DNA from: Pseudomonadota bacterium
GTDB taxonomy: Bacteria; Pseudomonadota; Alphaproteobacteria; Rhizobiales; Tepidamorphaceae
DNA length: 32,938 nucleotides
Direction: 5' to 3'
NCBI GenBank assembly: GCA_023458595.1
Contig: JAEWYT010000177.1
Coordinates: forward strand, 1-32,938
Positions 31,815-32,938 of this stretch are shown piece by piece. Below the pieces are notes generated by a model. The model saw only the letters and a list, made by a program, of their open reading frames with translations. It made no database searches and was not told the origin of the DNA. The position numbers and the translations under genes were made by a program. Every line of letters begins with the position of its first letter. The first letter of the stretch is position 1.

Positions 31815-32938
31815 ATGACTGAGAACGCAACCGCCGTCCGCTACGACAAGGACGCCGACGGCATCGTCACACTGACGCTGGACGACCCCAACGCCAGCGC
31901 CAACACCATGAACGACCTCTACAAGGAGTCGATGGCCGCCGCCGTCGAGCGCCTCCAGGCGGAGGTCGACGACGTCCGCGGCGTCGTGCTGGCCAGCGCC
32001 AAGAAGACCTTCTTCGCCGGCGGCAACCTCAAGAACATGATGGGCGTGGGCCGCGACGACGCGCCTGCCCTGTTCGAGGCCACCGAGTCGATCAAGGCCA
32101 CCCTGCGCGCCCTGGAGACGTACCCGCGTCCCGTGGTCGCGGCGATCAACGGTGCCGCCCTCGGTGGCGGCTTCGAGATCTGCCTGACCGCGCAGCACCG
32201 CATCGCCGTCGACGACCCCAAGGTCGAGGTCGGCCTGCCCGAGTCGTCGCTGGGCCTGCTGCCCGGCGGTGGCGGCATCACGCGCGTCGTACGCCTCCTC
32301 GGTCTGCAGCCCGCGCTGATGGACGTGCTGCTGCCCGGCACCCGCTTCAAGGTCGCCGCCGCCCACGCCAAGGGCCTGGTCGACGAGCTGGTCGCGACCC
32401 GCGAGGAGCTCGTGCCGGCCGCGAAGAGGTGGATCCTCGACAACACGGGCGACGAGGAGGCCACCAAGGCCGCCGCGGCCAACCCGTGGGACCGCCCCGG
32501 CTACAAGATGCCGGGCGGCACCCCGAAGTCGCCGGCGCTGGCGGGTTTCCTGCCGGCGTTCCCGGCGATGCTGCAGAAGCAGCTCAAGGGCGTCGACATG
32601 CGCGCGCAGAAGGCGATCATGTCGGCGGCCGTCGAGGGCGCCAACGTCGACTTCGACACCGCCTCCCGCATCGAGACCCGCTGGTTCATCTCGCTGGTGA
32701 CCAACCAGCAGGCGAAGAACATGATCACGGCGTTCTTCTTCGACATGCAGGCCATCGGCTCCGGGTCGCTGCGACCCCAGGGCATCGACCGCTGGAAGGC
32801 CACGAAGGTGGGCGTCCTGGGCGCCGGAATGATGGGCGCCGGCATCGCGTACTCCGCGGCACGCGCCGGCATCGAGGTGGTCCTCAAGGACGTGACGACC
32901 GAGGCCGCTGAGAAGGGTCGCGCGTACACGGAGAAGCT
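31815..32938 (+). CDS. FadB/FadJ-like enoyl-CoA hydratase/3-hydroxyacyl-CoA dehydrogenase (partial)
   Basis: The gene starts with ATG at 31815 (GAGGAAGAGAC upstream) and runs off the window after 374 codons. Residues 1-200 are a crotonase domain: the oxyanion stretch is GGGFEICL, with Glu121 and Glu143 (LPESSLGLLPGGGG) at the two catalytic positions. A linker leads to a Rossmann NAD-binding motif GVLGAGMMGAGIA near 333, the start of the 3-hydroxyacyl-CoA dehydrogenase domain. The full protein should hydrate enoyl-CoA and oxidise 3-hydroxyacyl-CoA, the steps between the dehydrogenases and the thiolase upstream. Sequence style and the AFFFDMQAIGSGSLRPQG linker look actinobacterial to me, unlike the preceding genes, so it may not belong to the same genome. 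Confidence 0.85.
   Translation, partial: MTENATAVRYDKDADGIVTLTLDDPNASANTMNDLYKESMAAAVERLQAEVDDVRGVVLASAKKTFFAGGNLKNMMGVGRDDAPALFEATESIKATLRALETYPRPVVAAINGAALGGGFEICLTAQHRIAVDDPKVEVGLPESSLGLLPGGGGITRVVRLLGLQPALMDVLLPGTRFKVAAAHAKGLVDELVATREELVPAAKRWILDNTGDEEATKAAAANPWDRPGYKMPGGTPKSPALAGFLPAFPAMLQKQLKGVDMRAQKAIMSAAVEGANVDFDTASRIETRWFISLVTNQQAKNMITAFFFDMQAIGSGSLRPQGIDRWKATKVGVLGAGMMGAGIAYSAARAGIEVVLKDVTTEAAEKGRAYTEK

Overview
The window looks like chromosomal DNA of an alphaproteobacterium, most likely of the order Hyphomicrobiales (Rhizobiales). The clues are high GC (about two thirds by eye), a class I lysyl-tRNA synthetase, a PodJ-like polarity protein, a TauE/SafE plus TIGR02186 pair, a MerR regulator of the LiuR type with its operator, and a palindromic intergenic repeat of a kind I associate with this order. 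No CRISPR array, transposase, integrase or rRNA gene was seen. One tRNA gene (Gly, CCC) is present.

Layout. 124-3358 (minus) is a NACHT/STAND-like P-loop NTPase of visibly lower GC, broken by a one-base frameshift just upstream of its Walker A motif. 3508-7659 holds class I lysS, then on the minus strand an S24-type regulator, a DMT-family transporter and a membrane-anchored nuclease-fold protein. 7901-10072 (minus) reads as an operon: alpha/beta hydrolase, truncated haemoglobin, PAS-adenylyl cyclase. 10219-11073 is a periplasmic solute-binding protein. 11170-14965 is a convergent pair, a GT2 glycosyltransferase with a GspE-N/MshEN-like front domain and an OafA-type acyltransferase with an SGNH domain, followed by tRNA-Gly. 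15246-16241 is an orphan radical SAM protein. 16402-20022 carries the helicase and the PdeM phosphoesterase of the ligase-associated DNA damage response set, separated by a small inverted membrane-protein gene. 20111-22318 (minus) is tauE/safE, TIGR02186 and DUF3429. 22447-26145 (minus) is the PodJ-like protein.

26411-31705 is a beta-oxidation or branched-chain acyl-CoA operon led by a LiuR-like MerR regulator. It contains two acyl-CoA dehydrogenases, a DUF1330 protein and a thiolase. An FadB/FadJ-type multifunctional enzyme follows and runs off the window. An 18-bp perfect operator sits exactly in the spacer of the merR promoter, so the regulator probably controls itself and the operon.

The last 1.2 kb (from about 31,665) differs in style from the rest. 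The FadB-like protein and the GCAGCGAGGAACGAGCGG-type intergenic repeats look actinobacterial (Nocardioides-like) to me. The change falls at the conserved 3' end of the thiolase gene, at a gene order shared by both groups. A chimeric assembly join is the simplest reading and horizontal transfer the alternative. I found no clearly undescribed multi-gene system. The best leads are the frameshifted NTPase, the globin-cyclase operon, the MshEN-GT2 fusion, the orphan radical SAM protein and this junction.
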